The notes beneath the pieces were generated by a model, which saw only the letters and a list, made by a program, of their open reading frames with translations, did no database searches and was not told where the DNA came from. From Caballeronia sordidicola (GTDB taxonomy: Bacteria; Pseudomonadota; Gammaproteobacteria; Burkholderiales; Burkholderiaceae): DNA of 64,000 nt. A program made the position numbers and the translations under genes. The stretch lies in assembly GCF_000729995.1 (NCBI RefSeq), contig NZ_JNFG01000004.1, positions 124,001 through 188,000 on the forward strand, in the 5' to 3' direction. How positions within the stretch are numbered: the first letter of the stretch is position 1; the number at the start of each line of letters is the position of its first letter. Below are positions 26,681 to 35,721 of this stretch, in pieces.

Positions 26681-28480
26681 TCATGCGGCGCGTGCTGCGG
26701 GTGCGCCGGCCAGAAAACGCTCAGGATAACGAACGCAAAAACGGATACCGCGTTCGTACGGGAAGAAGTCGGCGAGTTCGCCGTTAAGGATCTGTTCCTT
26801 GTGCTTTTGCCAGAGTGCGGGGTCGAAAAAATCGGGGTGATGTTTCATGAATACGTTGCGCACGCGCGGGTCGCCGAGCAGGAACGTGTCATAGGTTTCG
26901 GGGAAGATGTCATGCGGCCCGACGGTGTACCACGGCTCGCCCGACATCTCGTCTTCCTCGTTGCGCGCTTGCGGCACCCGGCGCACGTTGCAGTCGGTCA
27001 GATACTCGATCTCGTCGTAGTCATAGAACACCACGCGGCCATGGCGCGTGACGCCGAAATTCTTGTAGAGCATGTCGCCGGGGAAGATGTTGGCCTGGAT
27101 CAGTTCCTTGATCGCGTTGCCATATTCCTTGATGCCATGCTCGATTTCCGACAGCGTGCCGTTCTGCAAATACAGGTTCAACGGCGTCATGCGGCGCTCG
27201 ATGTACAAATGCCTGATCACGAGGTTATTGCCTTCGTGTTCGATCATCGAAGGGACTTCTTTGGTGAGCTCTTTCAGCAGCACATCGTCGAGGCGCGACA
27301 ACGGTAACGCGACGCTCGAATACTCGAGCGTGTCGGCCATGCGTCCAAGGCGGTCATGACGTTTGACGAGCTGATACTTGTCCTGGATCTTCTTGCGCGT
27401 GGTTTCCTTCGGCGGCGGAAAGGTGTCCTTGATCAGCTTGAACACGTACGGAAAAGACGGCAGCGTGAACACCAGCATCACGAGCCCTTTGATGCCTGGC
27501 GCGATGACGAATTTATCGCTGGAATGCGAGAGGTGATGCAGCAAGTCGCGATAAAACAGGTTCTTGCCCTGCTTCTGCAAGCCCACCGATGTATAGATTT
27601 CCGCCTTCGGTTTGCCCGGCATGATCGAGCGCAGGAACTGCACATACGCCGACGGCACTTCCATATCCACGAGGAAATACGAATGCGAGAAGCTGAAGAT
27701 GATCAGCACTTGTTCGCGCTGCAGCAGGACCGTATCGAGCGCAAGCAGGCAGGGCGACGCGTGACGCACGGGCACGACGAAAGGTATCACCAGATCACCA
27801 TTGATGATCCGGCCCACTATGTACGCCGCCTTGTTGCGAAAGAACAGCGACGACAGCACATGAATCTGGAAATTAGGCGCAGCCTTGAACTCGCCGAACG
27901 CTTCGGTAATGGCTCGCATCAGGCATTGAACATCGCGCTGCAGATCCTCGAACGGCGGCTCGAGCTGGAAGTTCGTCACGATCCGTTCGAATGTCGCGGC
28001 GAGCCCGTCTTTACTCGGGTAATACGCCCGATAGGTCGGCTTGGCCGCGGGCTCGTCGTTCTCGATGTACTCCGTCGAAATAGCGGGCCGCACGAAAATG
28101 AAGTCGTTGCTGAAGTACGAACGATGCAGGATCTTGCAGCACACGGAGTTGAAGAAAGTCTCCGCGCACTCGGGCTGCCGGTGCGACGTCAGCAAGCCGA
28201 TGTAATGCAGCTTGATCTGCTGCCAGATTTCATCGTCTATGTTTTCGGCGTCGTACTCGTCTTCCAGACGCATCACGCACTCTTCCACCCGATCGTCGTA
28301 CGACGTGATGCGCTCGCGCGCCAGCCGCTGCAGCGCGTGCCAGTCGCCGGCCTCGAATAGCCCCTTCGCCGCGATGGCCGCATCGCGAAACACGCAATAG
28401 TGACGGTCGAAGCCTTCGAGCAGCGTTTCCGCGACATCGAAGCCAATCTGCGACGACAGCAACTTGGGAAAGTGATTCAT
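26681..28480 (-). CDS. aceK: Isocitrate dehydrogenase kinase/phosphatase
   Basis: A 599-residue bifunctional enzyme that switches isocitrate dehydrogenase off and on, directing flux between the TCA cycle and glyoxylate shunt. Length matches AceK. Diagnostic segments are [35 protein letters not shown] (family ATP-loop region) and [18 protein letters not shown]. It heads the six-gene leftward run ending with ychJ. Gene content around it (thiolase, carbonic anhydrase) suits growth on acetate or fatty acids. Confidence 0.97.
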   Translation of the reverse strand: MNHFPKLLSSQIGFDVAETLLEGFDRHYCVFRDAAIAAKGLFEAGDWHALQRLARERITSYDDRVEECVMRLEDEYDAENIDDEIWQQIKLHYIGLLTSHRQPECAETFFNSVCCKILHRSYFSNDFIFVRPAISTEYIENDEPAAKPTYRAYYPSKDGLAATFERIVTNFQLEPPFEDLQRDVQCLMRAITEAFGEFKAAPNFQIHVLSSLFFRNKAAYIVGRIINGDLVIPFVVPVRHASPCLLALDTVLLQREQVLIIFSFSHSYFLVDMEVPSAYVQFLRSIMPGKPKAEIYTSVGLQKQGKNLFYRDLLHHLSHSSDKFVIAPGIKGLVMLVFTLPSFPYVFKLIKDTFPPPKETTRKKIQDKYQLVKRHDRLGRMADTLEYSSVALPLSRLDDVLLKELTKEVPSMIEHEGNNLVIRHLYIERRMTPLNLYLQNGTLSEIEHGIKEYGNAIKELIQANIFPGDMLYKNFGVTRHGRVVFYDYDEIEYLTDCNVRRVPQARNEEDEMSGEPWYTVGPHDIFPETYDTFLLGDPRVRNVFMKHHPDFFDPALWQKHKEQILNGELADFFPYERGIRFCVRYPERFLAGAPAARAA

Positions 28481-28584
28481 TTCGACCCTGCACTTCGTGT
28501 GGTGTCGTCCGACATGCGCTCAGTGCGCTACGTGCGCTACGTTGATTACGTCTTTGCGTTAGTGATAAGCATCAAACCCGACTT

Positions 28585-28610
28585 CGAATCCGGCCGACGA
28601 ATCCGGCCGA
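28585..28610. repeat. 13-bp exact tandem duplication
   Basis: CGAATCCGGCCGA occurs twice head to tail (28585-28597, 28598-28610) in the short gap between aceK and the MerR gene, probably a recent slippage event. Confidence 0.8.
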
Positions 28611-28668
28611 TATTGTATCGCCGGACGTTTTTGTTCCTCGACAGCCGCCGTTCTTGCCCGTTGCAAGC

Positions 28669-29121
28669 TCAGGGCACTTTCGCGCGTGTCTCCGTCGGAA
28701 CAGTCGAAACCGCCGCCTTGCGCGTGCGTTTTTCAACGTTCGCTGAAAGCAGCGCACGGCCTTGCGTTTCGTAGGCCGAGAGTTCGGCGAGCGTTGCGTT
28801 CAGGTCGTCCAGTTGCCGCGTAAGCACCGCGCGATGCGCCGCGATAGTGTCCAGGAACGCATGCAATTGTGCAGCCGTCCCGGTAGGTGAATCGTAGAGA
28901 TCGAGCAGCCTGCTCACCTCCAGCAACGTGAATCCAAGCCGTTTGCCACGCAGCGTCAGCTTGAGCCGTGTGCGGTCGCGCGCCGAATACACGCGGCGCA
29001 TGCCGTTCGTGCCAACGCGTGCCGGCGTGAGCAAGCCCTGGTTCTCATAGAACCGGATTGCGCGCGGCGTGACCTCGAATTCGCGTGCCAGTTCGGTGAT
29101 GGTGTAGCGCGTGTCTGTCAT
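28669..29121 (-). CDS. MerR-family transcriptional regulator, LiuR-like
   Basis: A 150-residue regulator with the MerR winged helix: YTITELAREFEVTPRAIRFY near residue 6 and GLLTPAR, then a long dimerisation helix. No metal-binding Cys is present, which excludes the metal-sensing branch and favours the LiuR-type branch controlling branched-chain or short-chain acyl-CoA catabolism. It is divergent from the MBL gene with an 18-bp dyad between them. Confidence 0.85.
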   Translation of the reverse strand: MTDTRYTITELAREFEVTPRAIRFYENQGLLTPARVGTNGMRRVYSARDRTRLKLTLRGKRLGFTLLEVSRLLDLYDSPTGTAAQLHAFLDTIAAHRAVLTRQLDDLNATLAELSAYETQGRALLSANVEKRTRKAAVSTVPTETRAKVP

Positions 29122-29171
29122 TGAAATTACAAGGTTCCCAACGCTTTTCTGAAGCCGACGTTAAAATGAAG

Positions 29172-29189
29172 GTTAACGTTAGCGTCAAC
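29172..29189. promoter_or_regulatory. Dyad operator between MerR regulator and MBL gene
   Basis: GTTAACG-TTAG-CGTCAAC has 6 of 7 matched pairs. It lies about 50 bp before both start codons. The TTAACGTTA...CGTCAA text resembles the operator of LiuR-type regulators, so autoregulation and control of the MBL gene are likely. Confidence 0.65.
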
Positions 29190-29232
29190 TTGGCGGCAAT
29201 GCAACAACTGACAACCCGGAGACCCGACCCGC

Positions 29233-30312
29233 ATGAACCCGCTCGAACAGCAACTCGATTACGTTTTCGCAGACCGTCTTCCTGAGAGCGGCCACTCGAT
29301 GGAAGTCACGCCCGGCGTGTTCTGGGTGCGCATGCCGCTGCCGTTTGCGCTCGACCACATCAACCTGTGGGTCATGCGCGACGAGATTGACGGCGTGGCG
29401 GGCTGGACCATTATCGACTGCGGTATTTCAGACGAAACCATCCGGGCGAACTGGGAACGCACCTTCGACACGCTGCTGGACGGCCTGCCGGTGCTGCGCG
29501 TGCTCGTCACGCATTGCCACCCGGACCACCTCGGTCTCGCGGACTGGATCTGCAACGGCGGCGAGAAGAAGCGATGGGACCCGGTCAGGCTCTGGATGTC
29601 GCTCGGCGAGTACGCGATGGGCCGCGTGATGTCCGCCGGCGATGGTTCCGACGCGGGCGGCGAGCGGGCGGCACGGCACTTCGCGCGGCATGGTATGACG
29701 GACCCGGCTTCGCTTGAAGCGCTGCGCAAGCGCGATACGTATTATCCGAAGCTCGTGCCGTCCATCCCGCCGGTTTATCGCCGGTTACGCGATAACGATA
29801 AGGTGGAGATTGGTGGCCGCGAGTGGGAAGTGGTGACCGGGTTTGGTCATTCCCCTGAACATTGCGCGTTCTTCTGCGCGGAGACCAAGGTGCTGATTTC
29901 CGGCGATATGGTGCTGCCGCGCATATCGACTAACGTCTCGGTGTTTGCTATTGAACCGGAGGGGAATCCGCTCGCGCTATTCCTCGGTTCGTTGGGCCGC
30001 TACGAGTCCCTTCCTGCCGATACACTCGTGCTTCCTTCGCATGGCAAGCCGTTTCGCGGCATGCATACGCGCATCGGGCAGCTTCGGGATCATCACGCGG
30101 CGCGTTTGCAGGAAGTGCGCGAGGCTTGCGCGCTCAAACCGCAAAGCGCCGCCGACATCGTCCCGCTCATGTTCAAGCGCCCGCTCGATGTGCATCAGAT
30201 GACGTTCGCACTCGGCGAAGCGCTGGCGCATTTGCACCTGCTTTGGCTGCAAGGCGAACTCGTGCGCCAAACCGACAACGAAGACGGCGTGATCCGGTTC
30301 GCACCAAAGTAA
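29233..30312 (+). CDS. MBL-fold metallo-hydrolase under MerR control
   Basis: A 359-residue metallo-beta-lactamase-fold protein. The zinc motif is THCHPDHLGLADW near residue 94, followed by GFGHSPEHCAFF and ISGDMVLPRIS. A C-terminal helical region contains RPLDVHQMTFALGEAL. The ribosome site is CCCGGAGAC. It is probably part of acyl-CoA or thioester metabolism, inferred from the divergent LiuR-like regulator. No closer function can be given. Confidence 0.85.
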   Translation: MNPLEQQLDYVFADRLPESGHSMEVTPGVFWVRMPLPFALDHINLWVMRDEIDGVAGWTIIDCGISDETIRANWERTFDTLLDGLPVLRVLVTHCHPDHLGLADWICNGGEKKRWDPVRLWMSLGEYAMGRVMSAGDGSDAGGERAARHFARHGMTDPASLEALRKRDTYYPKLVPSIPPVYRRLRDNDKVEIGGREWEVVTGFGHSPEHCAFFCAETKVLISGDMVLPRISTNVSVFAIEPEGNPLALFLGSLGRYESLPADTLVLPSHGKPFRGMHTRIGQLRDHHAARLQEVREACALKPQSAADIVPLMFKRPLDVHQMTFALGEALAHLHLLWLQGELVRQTDNEDGVIRFAPK

Positions 30313-30343
30313 AAAAGCCGGGCGTTTGCACGCCCGGCTTCTT
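30310..30343. terminator. Terminator downstream of MBL gene
   Basis: AGCCGGGCG/CGCCCGGCT stem with a 6-nt loop between the MBL stop and the convergent peptide-binding protein stop, with an A-run on the left. Confidence 0.85.
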
Positions 30344-30362
30344 CAGTGAACCAACGCAGTGA

Positions 30363-31949
30363 CTACTGCACCACGACGTTCGCGAAGTTTTGCCGTCCGA
30401 ACGGGCTCACACGATATCCACTGACATTGCTGCGCGTGAGCGCCGCTGCTGTCGGATAACCGAGCGGAATCCACAGCGCCTGGTCATGGATAATCTGCTG
30501 CGCTTCCGTATAGGCCTTGGTCCGCTTGCTTAAATCCGCGGTTTCCTTGCCTTCATCGATCATGCGGTCCAGCGTCGGATCGCAGAACCGCGCGAAGTTG
30601 ATGCCCGAACGCACTGCGGCGCAACTGAACAGTGGCGACAGATAGTTATCCGGATCGCCGTTGTCACCGGCCCAGCCCATGAACAACATGTCGTGCTGAC
30701 CCTGCTTCGCTTCCTTGATCAGCTCACCCCATTCGATCACCTTCACCTGCGCCTTCACGCCGATCTTCGCCAGATCCGCTTGCAGCAACTCCGCGCCCAC
30801 CTTCGGATTCGGGTTTAGCACGCTGCCGTTCGGACGCACCCAGATTGTCGTGTCGAAGCCATTCGGAAAGCCGGCATCGGCGAGCAGCTTCTTCGCGCGA
30901 TCGACCGAATACGGATACGCCGTGATCTGCTTGTCATAGCTCCACGTGTTCGGCGGGTACGGATTCACAGCGGGCGTGGCGGTGTTTTCGAAGACCGTCT
31001 TCAGGTACGTCGTACGATCGAAGGCAACGTTCAACGCCTCGCGTACCTTGGGGTTATCGAGCGGCTTTTTCTGCGTGTTTAACGCAACGAACGCCGTCAT
31101 GAACGCCGGCGTCTCGACCACTTTCAACGAACTGTCCTTCTTCGCGTCGACCACGTCCTGCGGTTTCGGCGACAACGCAATCTGGCATTCACCTGCCTTG
31201 ATCTTCTGCGCGCGCACCGAGGCGTCGGGCGTGATGGCGTAGATCAGCCGGTCCACTTTGGGTTTTGGTCCCCAGTACGTCGGATTGACGTCGTAACGGA
31301 TCACGGCGTCTTTCGTGTAGCTCTTCAGCACGAACGGACCAGTGCCGATGGGCTTCGCGTTCAGGTCGGTTTCGTGGCCGGCCTTGAGCAACTGGTCGGC
31401 GTATTCGGCCGAATAGATCGATGCAAAGCCCATGGTGAGGATGGGCACGAAGGTCGCGTTCGGTGTGTTGAGTTCGAACTTGACGGTGTTGTCATCGACC
31501 TTGGAGACGGACTTGATCAGCTTGATGAGACCCATTGACTGCGCGTGCGGGAAGCCACTCGCGCCCGCTACCTTGTGCCAGGGGTTGCTGTCGGAGAGCA
31601 TGCGGTCAAAGGAGAACACTACGTCGTCGGCAGTTAGTTTTCTCGACGGCGTGAAGTAGTCCGTGGTCTGGAACGCCACGTTCGGCCGCAGATGAAAGGT
31701 GTAGGTCAGGCCGTCGGCGCTCACATCCCATTTCTCGGCTAGCGCGGGCGTGACCTTTTTCGCGACTTCATCGTAGGAGACGAGGGTGTTGAAGATCACA
31801 TCCGCCGATGCGTTGGTCGTCACCAGCGAATTGAATTGCACGACGTCGAAGCCATCCGGGCTCGACTCGGTGCACACAGTGAGCGGTTTCGCGATCGCGA
31901 GCACCGGCGCAATGGCCAGTACAGCGGCTGCGAGCATTCTGAAGCGCAT
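30363..31949 (-). CDS. ABC transporter substrate-binding protein, dipeptide type (DppA-like)
   Basis: A 528-residue periplasmic protein of solute-binding family 5. The signal peptide spans about residues 1-20 (LAIAPVLAIA), then KPLTVCTESSPDGFD. Family segments include VFSFDRML, GTGPFVLKSYTKDA and ARQNFANV-like C-terminal text. Length fits DppA. It is followed by a terminator and no dppBCDF genes, so the permease lies elsewhere. The ligand is probably a di/tripeptide, not proven. Confidence 0.92.
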   Translation of the reverse strand: MRFRMLAAAVLAIAPVLAIAKPLTVCTESSPDGFDVVQFNSLVTTNASADVIFNTLVSYDEVAKKVTPALAEKWDVSADGLTYTFHLRPNVAFQTTDYFTPSRKLTADDVVFSFDRMLSDSNPWHKVAGASGFPHAQSMGLIKLIKSVSKVDDNTVKFELNTPNATFVPILTMGFASIYSAEYADQLLKAGHETDLNAKPIGTGPFVLKSYTKDAVIRYDVNPTYWGPKPKVDRLIYAITPDASVRAQKIKAGECQIALSPKPQDVVDAKKDSSLKVVETPAFMTAFVALNTQKKPLDNPKVREALNVAFDRTTYLKTVFENTATPAVNPYPPNTWSYDKQITAYPYSVDRAKKLLADAGFPNGFDTTIWVRPNGSVLNPNPKVGAELLQADLAKIGVKAQVKVIEWGELIKEAKQGQHDMLFMGWAGDNGDPDNYLSPLFSCAAVRSGINFARFCDPTLDRMIDEGKETADLSKRTKAYTEAQQIIHDQALWIPLGYPTAAALTRSNVSGYRVSPFGRQNFANVVVQ

Positions 31950-32206
31950 GGGATCTCCCGTTACGAACCTGGTCGCAAAGTGTTAGTCAGTCAGACGTTT
32001 CTTGTTTGGCGGTTGCAGCTTATTGTACGGCGCGCTTCGTCGGATGCTTCAATGCAACAAGTCAGCGCAACGACAGAGCACCCAAAGGTCACCGAAGGGG
32101 TCCCCAACAGGGTCCCCAACGGGCCTCCGTGGCCGTAGCTTACTGAACCGTTATTTCCGCTACAACGACCGATTCGGGATATCCATATGGGGTTAGTGAC
32201 AGTTTC
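31950..32206. other. Intergenic region with a short direct repeat
   Basis: No gene. GGGTCCCCAAC occurs twice in direct orientation around 32099-32122. The region contains the divergent promoter of the peptide-binding protein. Confidence 0.4.
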
Positions 32207-32235
32207 TTGAACATTCCCGCGGCCGGTTGCCTAAT
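32207..32235 (+). promoter_or_regulatory. Sigma-70 promoter for the riboswitch-exchanger transcript
   Basis: TTGAAC at 32207 and CCTAAT at 32230 are separated by 17 bp. Transcription would begin near 32242, just before the conserved riboswitch core. Confidence 0.55.
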
Positions 32236-32241
32236 CCACGG

Positions 32242-32385
32242 ACCCAAGCTAAACTCGTGGCCGTCTTTGGGGAGTAGCCTTCCTTCCGCAATGGGAGGAG
32301 GACGCGTCAACATACTCGGCTTGTCTGCCGTGGCGCGTTCGACCGGTCAGGTTTGGCGAGACCATGGGTGCATCTTGTCGTTCAC
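32242..32385 (+). promoter_or_regulatory. yybP-ykoY (manganese) riboswitch
   Basis: Three conserved boxes of this aptamer occur in order with the right spacing: TTTGGGGAGTAGCC (32266-32279), GTCAACATACTCGG (32306-32319) and GGCGAGACCA (32355-32364). Between the first two, CTTCC/GGGAGG can form the P2-type helix. Known members bind Mn2+ and raise expression of exporters. The downstream gene is a cation exchanger. The P1 boundaries are approximate. Confidence 0.88.
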
Positions 32386-32435
32386 GGTCGGACGGCGCGG
32401 GATTGCATCCTGGTTCGCTGACGTCCGACCGTGAA
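32381..32435 (+). promoter_or_regulatory. 14-bp perfect hairpin, possible riboswitch expression platform
   Basis: TTCACGGTCGGACG (32381-32394) and CGTCCGACCGTGAA (32422-32435) are exact reverse complements around a 27-nt loop, directly after the aptamer. There is no U-tract, so a simple intrinsic terminator is unlikely. It may gate Rho access, RNA stability or translation. Confidence 0.6.
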
Positions 32436-32542
32436 ATTATCGTGTCTCCAAAACAAAAACACCCCAGGCCTGCCCCAGGCCATACGCTGTTCCGCCATTT
32501 CCATTGCGTCACCTTCTCGCCAGCTTCATCGCGAGGTGCCGC

Positions 32543-33553
32543 ATGACGCTGCTTTTCGTGCAACTCGCGCTGATGCTCGTGGTGATCCTGGCGGCATCGG
32601 AACTCTTCACCAACGCGCTCGAACATCTCGGCGAAAAACTCGGTATCTCCGAGGGGGTCACCGGTTCGCTGTTCGCGGCTATCGGCACGGCGCTGCCGGA
32701 AACCACCGTGCCGATCATCGCGTTGATGGGCGGCACGGCCAGCCGCGCGGTGAACGAGGAAATCGGCGTGGGCGCGATCCTCGGCGCACCCTTGATGCTC
32801 GCCACTTTGTCCACCTGCCTGATGGCCGTCGCCGTGCTCAAGATGCGCGGTTTCAAGGGGATCGTCGCGCCGGAACACAGCGGTTTCACGCGCGATCTCA
32901 ACTTCTTCCTCTGCGCTTTCCTGATTGCAGCCGGCGCCATGTTCGTGCCGCATCACGCGTGGCAAGTGCGCGCGCTGTTCGCCGTGGGGCTGGTCGGCGT
33001 GTATGTCGCGTATGTGGTGTCGACGTTCCGTGCGTCCGCCGGTCTTGTCGAAAAAGGTCATGGCACTGAAGCGCCCGAGCGGCTCTTGATCTCGCGCTTC
33101 GGGTTACCTACCTCGCTCGCGACCATCGTGTTGCAGATGGTTCTGGGCACGGTGCTGCTGGTTGGCGGTGCGAAGGGGTTTATCGCCGGCGTTGAAGGGG
33201 TCTCGCAGGTGCTGGGGATATCGGCGTTGCTGCTATCGCTGATCATCATCCCGATCGCAACCGAGCTGCCCGAGAAGGTCAATAGCATCATCTGGGCGCG
33301 GCGCGGCAAGGACACGCTGGCGTTCGGCAATATCACTGGCGCAATGGTGTTCCAGGGCACGCTGCTGCCGGGTATCGGCATCATGCTGACGCCGTGGGAG
33401 CCACGCGTGGAGGTGATGACGGGCGTTTTCATCACGCTCGCGGCGGCCGCGTGGCTGCGCTTCAACGCGAAGAAGGGTGGGGTCGTGCTGTGGGCGCTGC
33501 TGGTGAACGGCGGGCTTTATGCGCTGTATCTGGTGTTGACGCTGGGGCGTTAG
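32543..33553 (+). CDS. Cation exchanger (sodium:calcium antiporter, CaCA family), probable Mn2+ exporter
   Basis: A 336-residue inner-membrane protein with about ten transmembrane helices and the two inverted alpha repeats of the Ca2+/cation antiporter superfamily: GTALPET at residues 48-54 and ATELPEKVNS near residue 240. The start at 32543 follows GAGGTG; an upstream ATG at 32504 adds a poorly hydrophobic leader. Family members swap Na+ or H+ for Ca2+ or related divalents. The Mn2+-type riboswitch in the leader argues that manganese is the physiological substrate here. Confidence 0.88.
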   Translation: MTLLFVQLALMLVVILAASELFTNALEHLGEKLGISEGVTGSLFAAIGTALPETTVPIIALMGGTASRAVNEEIGVGAILGAPLMLATLSTCLMAVAVLKMRGFKGIVAPEHSGFTRDLNFFLCAFLIAAGAMFVPHHAWQVRALFAVGLVGVYVAYVVSTFRASAGLVEKGHGTEAPERLLISRFGLPTSLATIVLQMVLGTVLLVGGAKGFIAGVEGVSQVLGISALLLSLIIIPIATELPEKVNSIIWARRGKDTLAFGNITGAMVFQGTLLPGIGIMLTPWEPRVEVMTGVFITLAAAAWLRFNAKKGGVVLWALLVNGGLYALYLVLTLGR

Positions 33554-33561
33554 CCCATAAG

Positions 33562-33600
33562 AAAACACCCCGGAAGCACGCAGGTGCCCCGGGGTGTTGA
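33562..33600. terminator. Terminator downstream of the exchanger
   Basis: AACACCCCGG/CCGGGGTGTT stem, 10 bp, with a loop of about 15 nt. It also lies downstream of the leftward fliT. Confidence 0.8.
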
Positions 33601-33667
33601 CGCGACCAAAGCGCCAGGCGCGCGGATTTTTGCTGCTGCAGTAGAACCAGGATAAGGCGCCGTCAGG

Positions 33668-33967
33668 TCAGAACTTGGCGGCCTGGTGATACTTGCTGGC
33701 AGCCTGGACTTTCTTCATCGCCGAACTGTATTCGACTTGCAATTCCGATTGCGTCGTCTTCGCGTCCGCGGCAATGGCGACATCGATTGCCTGGATCCGG
33801 TTGATCACTTCCATGGCCGTGGCGTCCTGTTCCGGCGTCAATTCCATGAAAAGCGGCGTCCTCTCTTCAGTCAGACGCGCGGCTTCCTGCCAGTCCGCCA
33901 TGGCCGCTGCGTGCTGGATCGCGAGCGTCAACTCGAGCAGGCGGTCGATCAAGCTGTTCTGTTCCAT
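33668..33967 (-). CDS. fliT: Flagellar chaperone/regulator FliT
   Basis: A 99-residue, mostly helical protein, of the usual FliT length. The text (LIDRLLELTLAIQHAAAMADWQEAARLTEERTPL... cut in parts) shows the long amphipathic helices of export chaperones for the cap protein FliD. It lies 30 bp downstream of fliD, the standard fliD-fliT order. In enterics FliT also antagonises FlhDC. Confidence 0.82.
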   Translation of the reverse strand: MEQNSLIDRLLELTLAIQHAAAMADWQEAARLTEERTPLFMELTPEQDATAMEVINRIQAIDVAIAADAKTTQSELQVEYSSAMKKVQAASKYHQAAKF

Positions 33968-33997
33968 GTCGATTTATCCTCAGCGGACCTTAGCAGC

Positions 33998-35563
33998 TTA
34001 GCTGCTCGCTCCTGTTGCGAGTGCACCCGCGCTATCGGCGCCGCCGAACAATTGCGTCAGGTACTGCGAGTTGTTGTTCATCGTGGCCATCAGTGTATTG
34101 AGCGCCGTGAACTGCGCCTGGTACTGGCTGGTCAACTGTGCCGTGTAGGCGGTCAGGGTGGTTTGCTGCTTCGCGACACTCGCCAAGTCCGTGTTCACCG
34201 CACTCTGGCTGTTCGCGATCAAGCCGCCCGTGCCTAGCCACGAGTTAAGGCTCGTCGTCATTTGCGCAGCCACGCCGGTGGTCGAATTAAACAGGGCCGC
34301 GACCCCCGACGGGTTGCTTTGAAGCGCTGCGGCGAGCTTGGTGGGATCGATTACCAGTGAGCCCGCCGGCTGCGTCGCGCTGGCTTGTCCCTGCAGCGTG
34401 ATCCCCAGCGCCCCAAGAGAGATTGTGGAGCTGCCGTTCTTCACGCCGCTGCCGGCAATCTCCGCCAGTGTGTTCTGGATGGTGGCAAGCATCGGGTTGG
34501 AGGCCAGCACGCCGCCCTGCGAACTCGCTGCCTGCGAGTTGTCGTTGCCCACCTGGCCGTACGTGGTGACAAGGGTGTTATAGAGGGTGACGAAGCTGTT
34601 GATCGCGGTCGATGCTGAGGCGGTGTTCTGTGCCACAGTCAGCGTCTGCGCAGTGCCGGCCGGTGTACCAATAGCAGCAGCCGTTAGGTTCAGGGTGACG
34701 CCCTGGAGTGCGGTGGTCACCGAGTTGGTGGAACTCGTCGCTGCTGTCCCGTCGATCGTGAACGCGGCGTCTTGTGCGGCCGCGGTTTGCGTCCACGCGC
34801 TCGTGCTCACCGCCGACGTGAATGTCGATGGAGCCCCGCTGGTGCCGGCAGTGGACGTAACGCCGAGGCTGGACAGGCCAGCATCGCTCGCGACGTTGCT
34901 CACTGAAACATTGATCGTATTCGATGCACCCGTGGCGGTCGAGCGCAGTACCAGATGCGCGCCGTCCGAGCCAGTTATGACCGAGGCACTGACACCCGGG
35001 TTATTCGACGCCGAGTTGATCGCGCTTGCAATGCCGCTCACCGTGTCGTTCGACGACGTGATGGCGAGACTCATCGACTGGCTGCCGACCGAGATGTTCA
35101 TCGTGCCGGTACCGAGCGCCGTCGTGCTGCCGAACGCGGCCGATGAAAGCGTCTGCGAGCTGGCAATTTGCGTGACCGCAACGGAATAAGTGCCCGCTGA
35201 CGCAGTGCTGCCGGCGGTCGCCGTCAGTCCGGTACCGCTCGGGGTCGCGGTGTACTGGCCGAGGGCGGTGCCGTTGGATAGGGAGGCGATACCGGCCTGC
35301 AAGGCGGATAGTGCCGCCTGCAACGCGCTGATGGCCGAAAGTTGGGTGGTGTCGTTGGTCTGTTGCGCGGTGAGCGTGGCGGTCTGACCCGCCACCTTCG
35401 CATTGACGAGGCTCGTGACGAGCGAGGAGACATCCAGCGACGAATTGCCCGTGGAACCACTGATGATGGATTGTGCGGCGGACGCTTCGGCTGCCTGGGT
35501 GGCGGCTAAAGTGGCTGCTGCTGTGGCCGCGGCCGTGCTGGAGGCGCTGGGAATCGTCGACAT
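33998..35563 (-). CDS. fliD: Flagellar hook-associated protein 2 (filament cap)
   Basis: A 521-residue filament-capping protein. It begins STIPSASSTAAATAA, then SGNSSLDVSSLVTSLVNAK (cut), the N-terminal FliD domain. Long Ser/Thr/Ala-rich stretches lie in the middle, and the C-terminal coiled part includes LTSQYQAQFTALNTLMATM. The start at 35563 is chosen because GGAGCATC precedes it; upstream frame text is not FliD-like. Lies between fliC and fliT. Confidence 0.93.
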   Translation of the reverse strand: MSTIPSASSTAAATAAATLAATQAAEASAAQSIISGSTGNSSLDVSSLVTSLVNAKVAGQTATLTAQQTNDTTQLSAISALQAALSALQAGIASLSNGTALGQYTATPSGTGLTATAGSTASAGTYSVAVTQIASSQTLSSAAFGSTTALGTGTMNISVGSQSMSLAITSSNDTVSGIASAINSASNNPGVSASVITGSDGAHLVLRSTATGASNTINVSVSNVASDAGLSSLGVTSTAGTSGAPSTFTSAVSTSAWTQTAAAQDAAFTIDGTAATSSTNSVTTALQGVTLNLTAAAIGTPAGTAQTLTVAQNTASASTAINSFVTLYNTLVTTYGQVGNDNSQAASSQGGVLASNPMLATIQNTLAEIAGSGVKNGSSTISLGALGITLQGQASATQPAGSLVIDPTKLAAALQSNPSGVAALFNSTTGVAAQMTTSLNSWLGTGGLIANSQSAVNTDLASVAKQQTTLTAYTAQLTSQYQAQFTALNTLMATMNNNSQYLTQLFGGADSAGALATGASS

Positions 35564-35626
35564 TGAGATGCTCCGTACGTCGGTTTTGCTTTTGAGCCTG
35601 AATGATAAACGTTTGTAAAACGTGTA

Positions 35627-35644
35627 GGGGAGGCAAGCCTCCCC
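35627..35644. repeat. GGGGAGGC/GCCTCCCC palindrome in the fliC-fliD gap
   Basis: An 8-bp dyad around AA, just downstream of the larger fliC hairpin in transcription order. It may form the second half of a two-hairpin fliC 3' end or lie in the fliD leader. Confidence 0.5.
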
Positions 35645-35656
35645 AAGCAACACATT

Positions 35657-35706
35657 TGGCCCACGCGTAACGCGGTAGTGCGATGCGCCGCGCTACGCGT
35701 GGGCCA
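35657..35706 (-). terminator. Large hairpin downstream of fliC
   Basis: Two 18-nt arms beginning TGGCCCACGCGTA pair with one mismatch around a 14-nt loop, immediately after the fliC stop. It lacks a U-run, so it may stabilise the fliC message or give partial termination before fliD. Confidence 0.6.
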
Positions 35707-35721
35707 TTACCGCAAAAGCTA

